Assembly (NCBI GenBank): GCA_964445695.1
Contig: CAYULF010000004.1
Location: forward strand, 186,001-250,000
DNA from: JAUIKM01 sp964445695
Lineage (GTDB): Bacteria > Bacteroidota > Ignavibacteria > Kapaibacteriales > UBA7675
Length of the DNA stretch: 64,000 nucleotides
Direction of reading: 5' to 3'
The first letter of the stretch is position 1. Each line of letters begins with the position of its first letter. Made by a program: the position numbers and the translations under genes. This document shows positions 17,643-25,409 of the stretch, piece after piece. Below the pieces are notes generated by a model, which saw only the letters and a program-made list of their open reading frames with translations, was not told the origin of the DNA and searched no databases.

Positions 17643-18017
17643 ATGCCTGATTTTAAGCGGATCATCCCCATCCTGCGAATCTTCGACTACGACAAAACAC
17701 GCGAGTTCTACTGCGACTACCTCGGCTGCAAGATCGACTTTGAGCACACATTCGACGACAACATGCCCATCTACATGCAGGTCTCACGTGGAAATTTATT
17801 ACTGCATCTCTCCGAGCATCACGGCGACGCTACTCCCGGCTCATGCATCTACGTGTTCTGCAACGGCGTAGATGAACTGCACGCCGAGCTGCAATCCAAA
17901 AACTACAAATACCTGAATCCCGGTGTCGAAAATATGCCCTGGGGTCACAAAGTCCTGGAACTCACCGATCCGTTCGGCAACAAGATCAGATTCGGCGAAC
18001 CGAGCGGCGAAGCCTAG
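17643..18017 (+). CDS. VOC/glyoxalase-fold protein, bleomycin-resistance-like
   Basis: 124 residues from MPDFKRIIPILRIFDYDKTR; another ATG at 17625 is in frame, with AAGGG between the two. The fold signature is clear: a beta strand, then KTREFYCDYLGCKIDF, then the second module ending in VLELTDPFGNKIRFGEP. This is the bleomycin-resistance/glyoxalase superfamily, subgroup annotated as glyoxalase superfamily protein. It also carries HLSEHHGDATPGS, typical of the BRP-like branch. Such proteins bind metals or drugs as homodimers, and this one's substrate is unknown. It stands alone between a divergent lipoprotein and the convergent TetR gene. Confidence 0.8.
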   Translation: MPDFKRIIPILRIFDYDKTREFYCDYLGCKIDFEHTFDDNMPIYMQVSRGNLLLHLSEHHGDATPGSCIYVFCNGVDELHAELQSKNYKYLNPGVENMPWGHKVLELTDPFGNKIRFGEPSGEA

Positions 18018-18068
18018 TCGTTTATTCCGGAAGTTGAAAATTTTGGCTGAGCGTCATATCCCTGGCCC

Positions 18069-18701
18069 TCAGTTTTTGTGTTCGCCCAACGACGCAATAT
18101 GTGCCCGCAGATGATCCACCGCGTTGTGCAGGTAGCGCGTGTCGTCATTCAGTACGCTCAGAAACATGGCCCCCTCCAGCAGCGCCGTAAAAACATCCGC
18201 CAGATGTTCCAGATCCAGATCGGCCGGTAATTCGCTGCTGTCGATACCGCGTTCACCGATGGTAATTATTCTGCCGCGAAACTTTGCCATGGCGTCGCGC
18301 GCCGGTTCACGCAGGATGTCCATATCTCCTTTTGCTTCGATGCCCGTGTTGAGCACCGGACAACCCGCCGGAAAATAGGTGTCGTTTTCATAGAGAGCGC
18401 AAAATGATTCCGCCAGATGAACCAGCTGCTGCGGCGCCGTCGCTTCCGCAGCTTGCCGCATACATTCGTCCAGCGCCGCGCCGAGCTGCTGTTTGGCCCA
18501 GTCGAATGAGGCCAAAACGATGTCGTTTTTACTGCTGAAGTGATTGTACAGTCCGCCTTTCTGGATTCCACCGGCTTCACATATATCCCTGATTGAACTG
18601 GCGGCATAACCTTTTCTGTTGAACAGGTGCGTAACGGCCTCAATAATGGCGTGGCGTGTGCGCGCTCCTTTGCCCGGCGAAGTTTGATCGGTAGACTGCA
18701 T
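18069..18701 (-). CDS. TetR/AcrR family transcriptional regulator
   Basis: 210 residues. Residues 14-60 form the TetR helix-turn-helix (ARTRHAIIEAVTHLFNRKGY, then ASSIRDICEAGGIQKGGLYNHF). The C-terminal part has the YcdC/TetR_C_11-like ligand pocket with a Cys-Pro motif (FPAGCPVLNTGIEA). This layout is typical of regulators answering electrophiles or fatty-acid-type ligands, though the ligand here is unknown. It is divergent from the FabF-type synthase at 18820, with a near-perfect palindrome between them at 18746-18759. Autoregulation and control of the synthase are therefore likely (inference from site and layout). Confidence 0.85.
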   Translation of the reverse strand: MQSTDQTSPGKGARTRHAIIEAVTHLFNRKGYAASSIRDICEAGGIQKGGLYNHFSSKNDIVLASFDWAKQQLGAALDECMRQAAEATAPQQLVHLAESFCALYENDTYFPAGCPVLNTGIEAKGDMDILREPARDAMAKFRGRIITIGERGIDSSELPADLDLEHLADVFTALLEGAMFLSVLNDDTRYLHNAVDHLRAHIASLGEHKN

Positions 18702-18745
18702 GTTGTGCTCTACGGTAATTTTCTATAAATTGCAGGCCGTAAAAT

Positions 18746-18759
18746 ACCGAACGGTCGGT
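18746..18759. promoter_or_regulatory. Probable TetR-family operator
   Basis: ACCGAACGGTCGGT is a 14-bp dyad with one mismatched pair (complement ACCGACCGTTCGGT). It is of the ACCGnnCGGTCGGT type seen for TetR-family proteins. It lies 45 bp upstream of the TetR start and 61 bp upstream of the FabF-type start, in the shared divergent promoter. Confidence 0.7.
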
Positions 18760-18819
18760 TTGAAGTCAAGCGCAGATATTCAGGCACGGCATTTTGACAC
18801 AACACATAAGCGGCAGAAT

Positions 18820-20076
18820 ATGCAGTCACTTCCCGATTCCAAACGCATCGTCATAAGCGGAATGGGCGCGATCACGCCCATCGGCAACGGCATTTCCCAA
18901 TACAACGAAGCGCTGCAGAACGGCCGCAGCGGCGCTGCCAGTATCACACATTTTGATGCATCGGCTCTGGCAACGCGCTTTGCCTGCGAAGTCAAGAATT
19001 TTGATCCGCGCGACTACATGGACGCCAAACAGGCGCAACGCTTCGACCCGTTCTGTCAATTTGCGCTGGCTGCGGCGCGCGAAGCCGTCGAACATGCCGG
19101 GCTTGACCCCGCTGCGCTGAGCGCATCACGGCGCGACCGCATCGGCGTCATTTTTGGCTCGGGCATCGGCGGTATCCAGCTTCTGGAGCAACAGACGCGA
19201 CGCCTGCACGACGGAGGTCCGCGCGCTGTTTCGCCCTTTCTTGTACCGATGATGATCGGCAATATGGCCCCGGGCGTGATCGCAATGGAATTCGGGCTGC
19301 GCGGTCCCAACCACGGCGTTGTATCGGCTTGCGCCTCCGCCAACCACGCATTCGGCGACGCTCTGGCGGTCCTGCGTGCCGGCGAAGCCGACGCGATCAT
19401 TTGCGGCGGCGCGGAAGCGCCGATCACCGAACTTGCGATGGCCGGTTTCAGCCGCATGCAGGCGTTATCAACGCGGAATGATGATCCGGCGCGCGCCTCA
19501 CGGCCCTTCGACAAAGATCGCGATGGTTTTGTCTCCGGCGAAGGCGCGGCGGCGCTCGTGCTGGAAACCCTGGAACACGCCCAAAACCGCAACGCGCCGA
19601 TTCTGGCTGAGCTGGTCGGCTACGGCGCATCGGCCGACGCGTATCACTACGCCGCGCCGGACCCCGAAGCCGGCGGCATCAAACTCTCAATGCAGCGAGC
19701 GCTGAATTCAGCCGGGCTGACGCCGGCAGACATCGATTACATCAACCTGCATGCCACGTCGACGCCGCTGGGCGACCGCGCCGAAAGCAAAGGCATCGCC
19801 GAGTTGTTCGGCGAGCGCAGCAATCAGCCGCACATGAGTTCGACCAAAAGCATGACGGGGCACTTGCTGGGAGCGGCCGGGGCAATCGAAGCGGCCGCCT
19901 GTATCCTGGCCTTGCAACACGGCTACATTGCGCCGACGATCAATCTGGACAATCCGGACGAAGACACCGAATTCGAGTTCACGGCAAAGTCGATGCGCAA
20001 AGCGGACATCAATGTCGCCATGTCCAACGCCTTTGGTTTCGGCGGACACAATACCACGGTGATTTTCCGGCGTTAA
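18820..20076 (+). CDS. fabF: Beta-ketoacyl-ACP synthase II (FabF-type)
   Basis: 418 residues, the usual FabF length, from the ATG at 18820. It catalyses Claisen condensation of malonyl-ACP with acyl-ACP in fatty-acid elongation, in the cytoplasm. The triad is intact: C171 (SACASANHAFGDA), H311 (NLHATSTPLGD) and H348 (MTGHLLGAAGA). Other family marks are SGMGAITPIG at the N-terminus and SNAFGFGGHN near the C-terminus. It is not next to acpP, fabG or fabD, which argues for a second, regulated copy and not the housekeeping one. The divergent TetR gene and the operator at 18746 support this. A terminator follows at once. The symbol gives family membership; a specialised role is possible. Confidence 0.9.
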   Translation: MQSLPDSKRIVISGMGAITPIGNGISQYNEALQNGRSGAASITHFDASALATRFACEVKNFDPRDYMDAKQAQRFDPFCQFALAAAREAVEHAGLDPAALSASRRDRIGVIFGSGIGGIQLLEQQTRRLHDGGPRAVSPFLVPMMIGNMAPGVIAMEFGLRGPNHGVVSACASANHAFGDALAVLRAGEADAIICGGAEAPITELAMAGFSRMQALSTRNDDPARASRPFDKDRDGFVSGEGAAALVLETLEHAQNRNAPILAELVGYGASADAYHYAAPDPEAGGIKLSMQRALNSAGLTPADIDYINLHATSTPLGDRAESKGIAELFGERSNQPHMSSTKSMTGHLLGAAGAIEAAACILALQHGYIAPTINLDNPDEDTEFEFTAKSMRKADINVAMSNAFGFGGHNTTVIFRR

Positions 20077-20090
20077 TCCCCTTTAAAACC

Positions 20091-20127
20091 AAAAAACCTC
20101 CGAAATCGCTTGACTTCGGAGGTTTTA
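20091..20127. terminator. Bidirectional intrinsic terminator
   Basis: AAAACCTCCGAA (20093-20104) pairs with TTCGGAGGTTTT (20115-20126) around a ten-base loop. A runs precede it and T runs follow, so it can work in both directions. It separates the plus-strand fabF from the minus-strand tRNA-Thr. Confidence 0.9.
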
Positions 20128-20128
20128 G

Positions 20129-20204
20129 TGGAGCCAACCATCGGACTTGAACCGACGACCTGCTCATTACGAGTGAGCTGCTCTACCAGCTGAGCTAGGT
20201 TGGC
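20129..20204 (-). tRNA. tRNA-Thr (anticodon CGT)
   Basis: 76 bases reading GCCAACC at the 5' end (20204 inward) and GGTTGGC-T-CCA at the 3' end (20129). The D arm is GCTC...GAGC, and the anticodon arm GCTCA-CTCGTAA-TGAGC gives anticodon CGT. The T arm is GTCGG-TTCAAGT-CCGAT. The acceptor stem is fully paired and CCA is encoded. It reads ACG threonine codons. Confidence 0.95.
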
Positions 20205-20301
20205 CTGATGTTTGAGCGATAAGCCCGCTCAAACAAGAACGCAAAAATACGACCTCTGGCAATTCTCCGCAAGCGAATTACGAAAAATGTTGCGGATTTT
20301 T

Positions 20302-21807
20302 TTACGCCCCATAAATATCGTCGATCTTGCCGCGCATGTAGGCCAGGTAATCCTTTTCCGTCAGCTCGCGTCCGGAAATATCCGTTATAATCCGGCGGCT
20401 GTCGCGCGTGCGCCCGTATTGATGCACATTGCGTCGCAGCCAATCCAACAGTGAAGAGAAATTGCCCACCGCTATCTGGCTGCGGACGTCCGGCATATCC
20501 TGCTGCACCTGCGCCCACATCATCGCCGCGTACAGCTTGCCAAGTGAATAAGATGGGAAATAACCGAACCCGCCGAAGGACCAGTGCACGTCCTGCAAGC
20601 AGCCAAGTGCGTTGTTGGGCGGGACGATGCCGAGATAATCGCGCATTTTTTCGTTCCAAAACGCCGGAATGTCTTCCACCCTCAGCTCGCCGCTGAACAG
20701 CGAACGCTCGATTTCGTAGCGCAGAATAATGTGCATGTGATAGGTCAACTCATCCGCGGCAATGCGAATAAGGCCTGGCCGCACCAGATTGACCGCGCGA
20801 TACATCTGCTCGGCGTCGACCGTGGTGTTTGCATCCATATAGGTATCGCGGAACTGCGGGAAGAGCCACTGCCAGAACTCGCGGCTGCGCGCCACTATAT
20901 CTTCCCAGAAGAGCGACTGCGACTCATGAATGCCCATCGACACGCCGCCGGCCGCGGCGGAACGCGCGTAACGCGGGTCGATCCCCTGCTCGTACATGCC
21001 GTGGCCCGCTTCGTGGATGACGCTGAACAGACAGGTTCGCAGATCGTCTTCCACACGTGTCGTGAGCCGCACATCCGAATGTGAGAAATTTGTGCAGAAT
21101 GGATGCGCCGAAAGATCGAGCCTCCCGCAGTTGAAATCGAAGCCGATTTTTGTCGCAACGTCGCGCGCAAAACGCATCTGCGTTTCCGACGGAACGTCGG
21201 CATTCGTCAAGTAAGAATCGTCCGGTTGATCGTGTTCGCGGACCTCGTCCAGCATGGCGGAAACGCCGGCCTTCAAACGCGCAAAAACGGGATCTACTGT
21301 CGCAACGGTTAACCCGGGCTCAAACAAATCCATCAGGGCGTCGAGTTTGTGGCCTTCATATCCGTAGAGTTCGGCCGCACGCGACTTCAGCTCAATCAGT
21401 TTGCTCAGATGGGGCTGGAATTCAGCGAAGTCGTCGTTGGCGCGCGCAGTTTTCCAGGCTTCTCCGGCGAGCGCTTCGGCCATTGCCGTTTCGCGTACCA
21501 GTTCGTCCGGCAGTTTAACAAGCCTGTCGAAATCGCGAAGAAAACAGCGCAGGATGCCCTGCTCAAAATCGGGCATTTCTTCCAGATTGGCGCGTATCTC
21601 CTCGGCCATGGAAATGGTAGAGGCTTGCGTCATCAGACTGTGACTCATGGAGGACAGGCCGGCCATGGTCTCGGCGCGCGCGTTAAGTGCGCCCGGCGGC
21701 ATCAGCGTTTCCTGATCCCAGTTAAACACTGCGGCGGCCGCGTCGAGGTCGGCCACCTGTCCCATCAGCCGTTCAGCCTGTCTGTATAAGGTCTTCATCA
21801 ATTCCAT
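20302..21807 (-). CDS. Carboxypeptidase M32 (Taq/Pfu type)
   Basis: 501 residues from the ATG at 21807. The frame is open to an ATG at 21858 and there is another ATG at 21798. Family members begin about 26 residues before WDQET, which favours 21807 or 21798. This zinc metallopeptidase removes C-terminal residues from peptides in the cytoplasm. The HEXXH motif is H265-E-A-G-H269, followed by the family motif IHESQSLFWED with the third ligand. The WDQET motif and GVSMGIHESQS are both typical. The gene begins 54 bp after the acyl-CoA ligase stop, so it is likely co-transcribed, though the two functions are unrelated as far as I know. Confidence 0.9.
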   Translation of the reverse strand: MELMKTLYRQAERLMGQVADLDAAAAVFNWDQETLMPPGALNARAETMAGLSSMSHSLMTQASTISMAEEIRANLEEMPDFEQGILRCFLRDFDRLVKLPDELVRETAMAEALAGEAWKTARANDDFAEFQPHLSKLIELKSRAAELYGYEGHKLDALMDLFEPGLTVATVDPVFARLKAGVSAMLDEVREHDQPDDSYLTNADVPSETQMRFARDVATKIGFDFNCGRLDLSAHPFCTNFSHSDVRLTTRVEDDLRTCLFSVIHEAGHGMYEQGIDPRYARSAAAGGVSMGIHESQSLFWEDIVARSREFWQWLFPQFRDTYMDANTTVDAEQMYRAVNLVRPGLIRIAADELTYHMHIILRYEIERSLFSGELRVEDIPAFWNEKMRDYLGIVPPNNALGCLQDVHWSFGGFGYFPSYSLGKLYAAMMWAQVQQDMPDVRSQIAVGNFSSLLDWLRRNVHQYGRTRDSRRIITDISGRELTEKDYLAYMRGKIDDIYGA

Positions 21808-21861
21808 CCGTTTGGCGCCCGGTCGGGGTAGTGCGGAGAGCAATCCAGTCCGGGCCATGTG

Positions 21862-23673
21862 TTAATTGTTGCTGTACAATTCTTCGATATCGTTGGCAAA
21901 TCGTTGCTCAACGATGCGCCGTTTGATTTTCAGCGTCGGCGTGATTTCGCCTTCCTCTTCGGAAAAGGGACGCTCAAGCAGTTTAAAACGACGTACTTTT
22001 TCGTACTTGGAAAAGCCGTGCAGAAGTTTGTCGAGATCGCGTTTAACTTCGGAGATGATATCCTTGTTTGTCACCAGGTCGGCAACACCGGAGACATTAA
22101 TACCTTTCTCCGCAGCGGTCTTTTCCAACAGGTCGTAGTTCGGCACGATAAGCGCCGTGCAGAAATCGCGTTTTTCACCGATGAGCATAACCTGATCGAC
22201 GAAGCGACTCTGGGACACGGCGTTTTCGATGGGCTGCGGCGCAATGTTTTTCCCGCCGCTGCTCACGAAGATATTTTTCTTGCGGTCGGTAATGACCAGG
22301 TTGCCGTTTTCGTTAAACGCGCCGATATCGCCTGTGTGCAGCCAGCCTTCCTCGTCGATGGCTTCACGCGTCGCTTCTTCGTCGTTCAGGTAACCCAGCA
22401 TCACGTTTTCACCGCGCGCCAGAATCTCGCCGTCGTCCGCCAGTTTAACTTCCACGCTGTCCATCGGCCGACCGACGGAACCGAATTCGTAGGAACCGGG
22501 GCGGTTGACGGTAATTACCGGTGAAGCTTCGGAGAGTCCATATCCCTCCAGAATGACGAGCCCGGCCGCTTCAAAAAACTCACCGAGTTCTCGCGGCAGC
22601 GCCGCCCCGCCGGAAATAAAGTACTGCAGGCGTCCCCCCGTCCGTGCGCGTATCTTGCTTAACACCAGTTTGTCGGCCAGCGCAAACTTCGCTTTCAGCA
22701 ATGGCCCAGCCGAACCACCGCGCTGCGCCTTGCGATATTTTTTGGCCGTATCAATCGCCCAGTGGAACAGCTTTTGTTTAATGGGCTTTTCACGGTCCAT
22801 CGCGGCCAGAATGCGCATCTGCACGCGCTCAAAAAAGCGCGGCACACTTGTTAAAAAGGTCGGACTCAGCTCCACGAGGTTGGCCGCCACCGTATCGATC
22901 GATGGCGCCATGGCCACCGTCGCTTCGCACGCGAATGCCGTGTAAAAACCGGCCATGCGTTCGTAGGAATGGCAGAGCGGCAGGTAGGACAGCAGCAGGT
23001 CCGTGTGGTCCAGGCGTTTGACATTGCGCGCATCTTTCACGTTGGTCAGCAGGCAGCGATGCGCCAGCATGACGCCCTTGGGATTGCCGGTTGTACCGCT
23101 GGTGTAGATCACGGTCAGCAGGTCGTCGCGTTTAACCTGGCCGCAGAGCTCTTCAAACAGCTCGCTACGTTGCTCGGCGGGCACGCTTTCCGCGCCGCGT
23201 TTAATTACTTCGGCCATGGTGATGACGCGTTCATCGTCGTGCGTAAAGTCTTCCAGCATGACGATGATGTGCTGCAGGTGCGGCAGAGACTCCGATGCGG
23301 CCAGAATTTTGTTTAACTGCATGCGGTTGGACACGACCACTGCGCGCGCGCTGCAGTGCCCGTAAATGTAAGCGCACTGCTGCGTGGTCATCGACGGAAA
23401 AATCGGCACGTCGGCGGCGCCCAGCGCCGTGATTGCAAAGTCGGAAATGATCCATTCGACCCGGTTTTCCGATAGGATTCCGACAAAATCACCTTTGCCG
23501 ACGCCAAGAGCGCGCAGGCCGAAACACATGAGTTCAACCTGCTCGCGCAGATAGTCGTAGCTGACGGGCAACCACTCATCGCCGCTTTTGTACAGGTAGG
23601 CGGGATGCTCGGTATTGGATCGATACTTGTTCGTAACACCGACAAACATTTCGGGGATGGTTGTGTAGGTCAT
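21862..23673 (-). CDS. Long-chain fatty-acid--CoA ligase (AMP-forming)
   Basis: 603 residues, full length for the FadD15/ACSL-like branch of AMP-binding enzymes. It activates long-chain fatty acids to acyl-CoA via an acyl-adenylate, probably at the inner face of the membrane. Visible motifs are the P-loop YTSGTTGNPKG (about residue 190), LPLCHSYERMAG, GYGLSEASPV, GWLHTGDIG, and TDRKKNIFVSSGGKNIAP, with the C-terminal lysine in TPTLKIKRR. The gene is followed by the M32 carboxypeptidase. It lies near, but on the opposite strand from, the FabF/TetR pair, so a link through lipid metabolism is possible but not shown. Confidence 0.9.
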   Translation of the reverse strand: MTYTTIPEMFVGVTNKYRSNTEHPAYLYKSGDEWLPVSYDYLREQVELMCFGLRALGVGKGDFVGILSENRVEWIISDFAITALGAADVPIFPSMTTQQCAYIYGHCSARAVVVSNRMQLNKILAASESLPHLQHIIVMLEDFTHDDERVITMAEVIKRGAESVPAEQRSELFEELCGQVKRDDLLTVIYTSGTTGNPKGVMLAHRCLLTNVKDARNVKRLDHTDLLLSYLPLCHSYERMAGFYTAFACEATVAMAPSIDTVAANLVELSPTFLTSVPRFFERVQMRILAAMDREKPIKQKLFHWAIDTAKKYRKAQRGGSAGPLLKAKFALADKLVLSKIRARTGGRLQYFISGGAALPRELGEFFEAAGLVILEGYGLSEASPVITVNRPGSYEFGSVGRPMDSVEVKLADDGEILARGENVMLGYLNDEEATREAIDEEGWLHTGDIGAFNENGNLVITDRKKNIFVSSGGKNIAPQPIENAVSQSRFVDQVMLIGEKRDFCTALIVPNYDLLEKTAAEKGINVSGVADLVTNKDIISEVKRDLDKLLHGFSKYEKVRRFKLLERPFSEEEGEITPTLKIKRRIVEQRFANDIEELYSNN

Positions 23674-23815
23674 ACGATCGGTTCAGCCCATGTTTAATGA
23701 ATATTGGCGCCAGGCCTGTGCGCGCACGCACTGTTTACATTCGACTATTGTGCCTGTGCGGGTTTACCCGCCCGTGAGAATTTACGCCCACCGCCTGAAT
23801 TCTCAAACTGCCGCG

Positions 23816-24292
23816 TTAATTCATGCGGGCAATAACGCGATTCGCAGCTACGTAGGCCGTCAGAAATTCCGGTTCCAGATCCAGTGAATTGCGATAAGCG
23901 TCGACAGCTTCACGCAGAGCGCCGCGGCGCTCCAGGGTACGCCCCAGGTTGTACCAGGCGTAGTGGCGCACGTCGTAGCGCGGCGCGTCTATCGCCTTGC
24001 GCAGCCATCCCTCGGCTTCGTCATAACGCCCCAGCTCTATCAGGTAGCTGCCGATGTCGTTGTAGGGATTGCCGTAGTCCGGATCCAGTTCTATCGCCTG
24101 CTTACAGCCGCGAATAGCCGCCGTGTATTTGCTGTTCTGGCTCAGGGCCCAGGCGCGGAAGGTGTGCGCTTCCGCCGTGGCGTGCAGTTCGATCGAGCGG
24201 TCGTACAATTGCAGCGCACGTTCAATTTCACCGGCCATATGGCGTTTGTAGGCGGATTGGAACAGCCTGCGCGCCCGTTCGACGTTGGTCAT
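23816..24292 (-). CDS. Small TPR protein
   Basis: 158 residues with four TPR-like units: AYKRHMAGEIERALQLYDRS, AWALSQNSKYTAAIRGCKQA, GSYLIELGRYDEAEGWLRKA and GRTLERRGALREAVDAYRNS, each with the usual G/A-x-Y-x-x-A spacing. No signal peptide, so probably cytoplasmic. It starts 14 bp after the MurQ stop and is almost certainly in the same transcript. A role in cell-wall recycling is suggested only by that linkage. Confidence 0.75.
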   Translation of the reverse strand: MTNVERARRLFQSAYKRHMAGEIERALQLYDRSIELHATAEAHTFRAWALSQNSKYTAAIRGCKQAIELDPDYGNPYNDIGSYLIELGRYDEAEGWLRKAIDAPRYDVRHYAWYNLGRTLERRGALREAVDAYRNSLDLEPEFLTAYVAANRVIARMN

Positions 24293-24306
24293 GCACCGCC
24301 CTCCCG

Positions 24307-25266
24307 TTACTGATGATTTTCTTGTTTGTCAGCGCTCTGATCGGTAATCAAGTCTTGCAGCGCCGCCCGCACGTGTCCGTCGGCGCGTTGCAGGCGCGCG
24401 CGCGCTTCGGCGCAGTCAACGCCGGCGATAATGCTCACGATGGCGGTTTTGACGTGCCCGCCGCAACTCGTAAGCGCGCGGTCGGCTTCGTCGTATTCTA
24501 CGCCGCAGACTTCCATGACCGTTCGGCGCGCGCGCGCTTCCAGCTTGCCGTTGCTCAGCTGCAGATCGACCATGACATTGTGATAGGTCTTGCCGATGCG
24601 CACCATTGACGCGGTCGTCAGCATGTTGAGCACGAGTTTCTGCGCCGTTCCCGACTTCATGCGCGTTGACCCGGCAATCGGCTCGGGGCCGACCTGCGGA
24701 CAGATCAGCACATCGACTTCGACGCCGCGCCCGCGGATGTTCTCACGCGTGGACGTGCTGACAAAGATCGTTTTGCAGCCCTTGGCTCGTGCGTGAACAA
24801 GCGCGCCAAGCACAAATGGCGTGCGACCGGAAGCGGCAATGCCGCACACCACGTCCGTACCGCTTAAGCTGATTTCATCCAGCGCTTCGGCTCCCGCTTC
24901 GCGCGAGTCCTCCACTCCTTCCTGCGAGCGGAACATGGCCTCGGAACCGCCGGCAATTATTCCCTGCACCATCTCCGGCGGCGTGCCGAAGGTCGGCGGA
25001 CATTCGGAAGCGTCGACCACGCCCAGACGCCCGCTCGTTCCGGCGCCGACATAAATCAGGCGGCCACCGCGCCGAAATCCCGCAACGATCAACTCAACCG
25101 CGGCCGCGATGTGATCCAACTCAGCGCCGACCGCGGGAATCACGCGCGCATCTTCGGCGTGCAGCAGGTCGACGATCTCACGCGTGGGCAACACGTCGAT
25201 ATCTACCGTCGCCGGATTGATTCGCTCCGTCGGCAGCGATGAAATGTCCTCAAAAAGGGGATGCAT
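24307..25266 (-). CDS. murQ: N-acetylmuramic acid 6-phosphate etherase
   Basis: 319 residues. It cleaves the lactyl ether of MurNAc-6-phosphate to give GlcNAc-6-phosphate and lactate, a step in peptidoglycan recycling. The SIS fold is evident: the phosphate-binding stretch RRGGRLIYVGAGTSGRLGVV (about residues 66-85), then DASECPPTFG, GIAASGRTPFV and GPEPIAGSTRMKSGTAQKLV. The C-terminal small helical domain ends near VRAALQDLI. Length and motifs match the family. No anmK, PTS or NagA gene is nearby, so it is isolated except for the TPR gene behind it. Confidence 0.92.
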   Translation of the reverse strand: MHPLFEDISSLPTERINPATVDIDVLPTREIVDLLHAEDARVIPAVGAELDHIAAAVELIVAGFRRGGRLIYVGAGTSGRLGVVDASECPPTFGTPPEMVQGIIAGGSEAMFRSQEGVEDSREAGAEALDEISLSGTDVVCGIAASGRTPFVLGALVHARAKGCKTIFVSTSTRENIRGRGVEVDVLICPQVGPEPIAGSTRMKSGTAQKLVLNMLTTASMVRIGKTYHNVMVDLQLSNGKLEARARRTVMEVCGVEYDEADRALTSCGGHVKTAIVSIIAGVDCAEARARLQRADGHVRAALQDLITDQSADKQENHQ

Positions 25267-25341
25267 ATTTCAATATCGCAATTTTGTGATTCAGGCCGGA
25301 GTTGAGTTTTCAACATCGACGCGAAACTCGCAGCGGCGCAT

Positions 25342-25382
25342 AAAAAAACACAACAGGCGCCGGACCCGACTCCTGTTGTGTT
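25342..25382 (-). terminator. Intrinsic terminator after the DUF4175 gene
   Basis: AACACAACAGG (25347-25357) pairs with CCTGTTGTGTT (25372-25382). Read on the minus strand, the stem is followed by seven Ts (25342-25348 region). It lies 27 bp past the stop of the minus-strand gene at 25410 and separates it from murQ. Confidence 0.85.
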
Positions 25383-25409
25383 TAATCGTTATGCTCTACG
25401 CAGTTCCGT

